DNA of 6,093 bases, from the NCBI GenBank assembly GCA_030668345.1, contig DAOUUD010000109.1, positions 1 through 6,093 of the forward strand. The letters are read 5' to 3'. The translations under genes were made by a program, and so were the position numbers. Below are positions 4,299-6,093 of this stretch, one piece after another (position 1 is the first letter of the stretch; every line of letters starts with the position of its first letter). Source of the DNA: Candidatus Cloacimonadota bacterium (GTDB lineage Bacteria; Cloacimonadota; Cloacimonadia; Cloacimonadales; TCS61). The notes beneath the pieces are model-generated. The model was given only the letters and a program-made list of their open reading frames with translations. It did no database searches and was not told the origin of the DNA.

Positions 4299-6093
4299 TT
4301 ACTCATATTTCAAAGCATCCACCGGATTTGAATTTGCTGCTTTGAATGACCGAAAACTGATAGTAATTAATGCTATTGCTAAAGCAGTAATGCCTGCAAG
4401 CAGGAAAATCCAAAGTTCAAAAGTTGTTTTGTAGGCAAATGATTGCAGCCATTTATTCATGGCAAACCAGGCCAGCGGCCAGGAGATGAGATTAGCGATC
4501 AATACCCACTTGGTAAATTCTTTTGTAAGTAAAAATACAATATTTGGAATTGATGCTCCCAGCACTTTCCGAATACCTATCTCTTTAAATCTTTGCTCAG
4601 TCATGAAGGAAGCTAGGCCAAACAAACCAAGGCAGGAGATGAGGATGGCAAAACCGGTGAAGTAATCAAATATCCTGCCCATCTGCTTTTCTGCCCTGTA
4701 CATTCTTGCAAACACATCATCCAGAAAGCGGTATTCAAATGGTACGTCCGGTACAAATTTCTGCCAGATTGATTCAATTTCATCGAGAGATTTACTAACA
4801 TCTCCGGTTTTCAGTTTCACATGTGCTACACTTTTTATCTGCGGATAATAACTTATCACTAAGGGCTCCACATTGTTGCGGATATGTTTGAAGTTGAAAT
4901 TTTGCACTACACCGATGATCGGCCCGGTAATTTCACTATACCTGTTTCTTAAAACCTGCTCGGTTGGATTGGTGAATCCCATTATTTCCACTGCTTTTTC
5001 ATTGATCACAAAAGCCAGTGTGTCGGAAAAAAACTGGTGGGAAAAGCCGCGGCCTTCCAGGATTTTCATTTCGAATGTTGCAAAGAAATCATCTCCAACC
5101 GTTAACGTGTGAACGAGAATTCTGTCTTCTTCCTGCAATCCTTCCCAGGTATATCCATAACCCGAGGAAGCAAAATCGGTGGGATATTGGCTGGAAAATG
5201 TTACCGATCCCACATTGGAAAGTTTACCAACTTCATCTTTGAATGCTGCTATGTCTTCCGAATCGATACGATTAACCCAGAAACTGACAATTCTATCCCG
5301 ATTAAAGCCCATCTCTGTTTGGAAAATATAATTCAGTTGTTTATGAATAATTATGGTGCTGATGATGAGAATAATAGAAAGAGAGAATTGCAGAATCACT
5401 AGAATTTTGCGGAAAGTTCCCTTCCCCGATCCGCCTGTAATGGAACCTTTCAAAACTGTTACAGGTTTGAATGACGATAGAAGCAATGCTGGGTAAATAC
5501 CGGACAATAATCCTGTAATCATTGTAATTCCCAATAGTAACACTATGATACTGGAATTTCCGAACAATCTAAGATCTTTCCCATGAATATCATTGAAAAA
5601 GGGTAAAACCAGTTCCACCAGAACGAGTGCAACGATCATGGCAAAAACAGCTAACAGGACTGATTCGCCAAAGAACTGGCTGATCAAATTTTTACGGCTT
5701 GATCCCACAACTTTGCGCAAACCAACTTCCCGGGCTCGTTTGGAACTGCGAGCCGTGGAAAGATTCATGAAGTTGATGCAGGCGATAAGCAGGATGAAAG
5801 CAGCAATTATTGAAAAAATTCGTACATAGATTATATCGCCATGTCCATCCATATCTGCCACATAATGTGAATGCAGATGGATTTCTGTGAGTGGTTGCAA
5901 ATTCAGTTTCACCGGGTAACCCACGTCATGATCTGCAAGGTAATTTTCGATCTTGCTGTCAAATTCCTGCCAGTTTACATTTTCCTGTAGTTGAATATAA
6001 GTGTAGTAGGAATTGGAATCCCAGGATGCTAAATCTCAGCCAATTTGTTTTGTCACTTCATAAGGAAGTATGTACTCGAATTCCAGAGGTGAA
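4299..6093 (-). CDS. ABC transporter permease, MacB/FtsX type; 5' end outside the window and reading frame interrupted by a TGA
   Basis: From the right edge to the TAA at 4299 one frame gives 597 codons, of which codon 19 (6036-6038) is TGA. Counting residues from the GTG codon at 5924, the visible part holds the end of a first periplasmic MacB domain, membrane segments near 32-53, 87-109 and 125-150, a further one at 174-194, a second periplasmic domain to about 415, and three more segments near 421-441, 471-490 and 503-525. Each FtsX half carries its cytoplasmic motif: EVGLRKVVGSS (66-76) and EIGIRKVLGAS (448-458). This is the duplicated four-plus-four layout of roughly 800-residue exporters, so about 200 residues are missing to the right. 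It should couple ATP hydrolysis by the downstream ATPase to movement of its periplasmic domains, working with TolC. The GTG at 5924 has no ribosome site and lies inside the periplasmic domain, so it is not a credible start. Whether the gene is functional depends on the TGA. Confidence 0.88.
6036..6038 (-). other. In-frame TGA inside the permease gene
   Basis: The same frame encodes permease-like sequence on both sides: EFEYILPYEVTKQIG before and DLASWDSNSYYTYIQLQ after. No shift of frame is needed, so a single base substitution explains it, for example TGG or GGA or CGA changed to TGA. It may be a nonsense mutation, a read or assembly error, or, less likely, a recoded codon. Confidence 0.85.

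Noticed and set aside
4459..5829. Plus-strand frames of 68-97 codons opposite the permease
   Set aside because: The opposite strand encodes continuous FtsX-type sequence with both conserved motifs; the plus-strand products show no domain features.
4299..5924. Reading the permease as a 541-residue gene starting at the GTG at 5924
   Set aside because: There is no ribosome site before it, and at least 37 upstream codons in the same frame continue the periplasmic domain. A start here would cut the first domain and remove its first membrane segment.
6036..6038. Selenocysteine or a changed genetic code at the TGA
   Set aside because: MacB-like permeases are not known selenoproteins, I see no clear hairpin just after the codon, and no other gene in the window has an internal TGA.

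Overview
This 6.1-kb window carries seven genes, all on the minus strand, so transcription runs from the right edge to the left edge. The DNA is AT-rich. Encoded proteins include a TolC-type outer-membrane protein with a Sec signal peptide and a MacB/FtsX-type ABC exporter, so the host has a Gram-negative envelope. Most genes have clear purine-rich Shine-Dalgarno sites (for example AGGAGG before the 88-residue gene). That argues against a typical Bacteroidota genome, where such sites are usually weak. The style of the proteins suggests another lineage of the FCB group, such as Cloacimonadota, but this is an impression and not a proof.

In transcription order: (1) 6093-4299, the distal part of a large two-FtsX-domain ABC transporter permease whose 5' end lies off the window and whose frame is broken by one TGA at 6036-6038; (2) 4284-3622, its LolD/MacB-type ATPase, 14 bp downstream; (3) 3570-2905, a 221-residue unknown protein with three C-x-C motifs; (4) 2835-2569, an 88-residue unknown protein; (5) 2521-1286, a TolC-family outer-membrane protein; then a 146-bp intergenic region rich in small palindromes; (6) 1139-438, a class I SAM-dependent methyltransferase; (7) 428 to beyond position 1, a polymerase-beta-type nucleotidyltransferase, 9 bp after the methyltransferase and probably translated with it.

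Genes 1-5 are spaced by 14-69 bp and could form one transcript. Inner-membrane permease, ATPase and outer-membrane channel are three of the four parts of a MacAB-TolC-like machine; the periplasmic adaptor is not in the window and may lie to the right. The two unknown genes between ATPase and channel are the least explained coding part. The methyltransferase/nucleotidyltransferase pair looks like a separate small unit. No RNA gene, insertion sequence, CRISPR array or strong intrinsic terminator was seen. I found no convincing new system; the points most worth checking are the in-frame TGA in the permease, the C-x-C protein, and the palindrome cluster before the methyltransferase.
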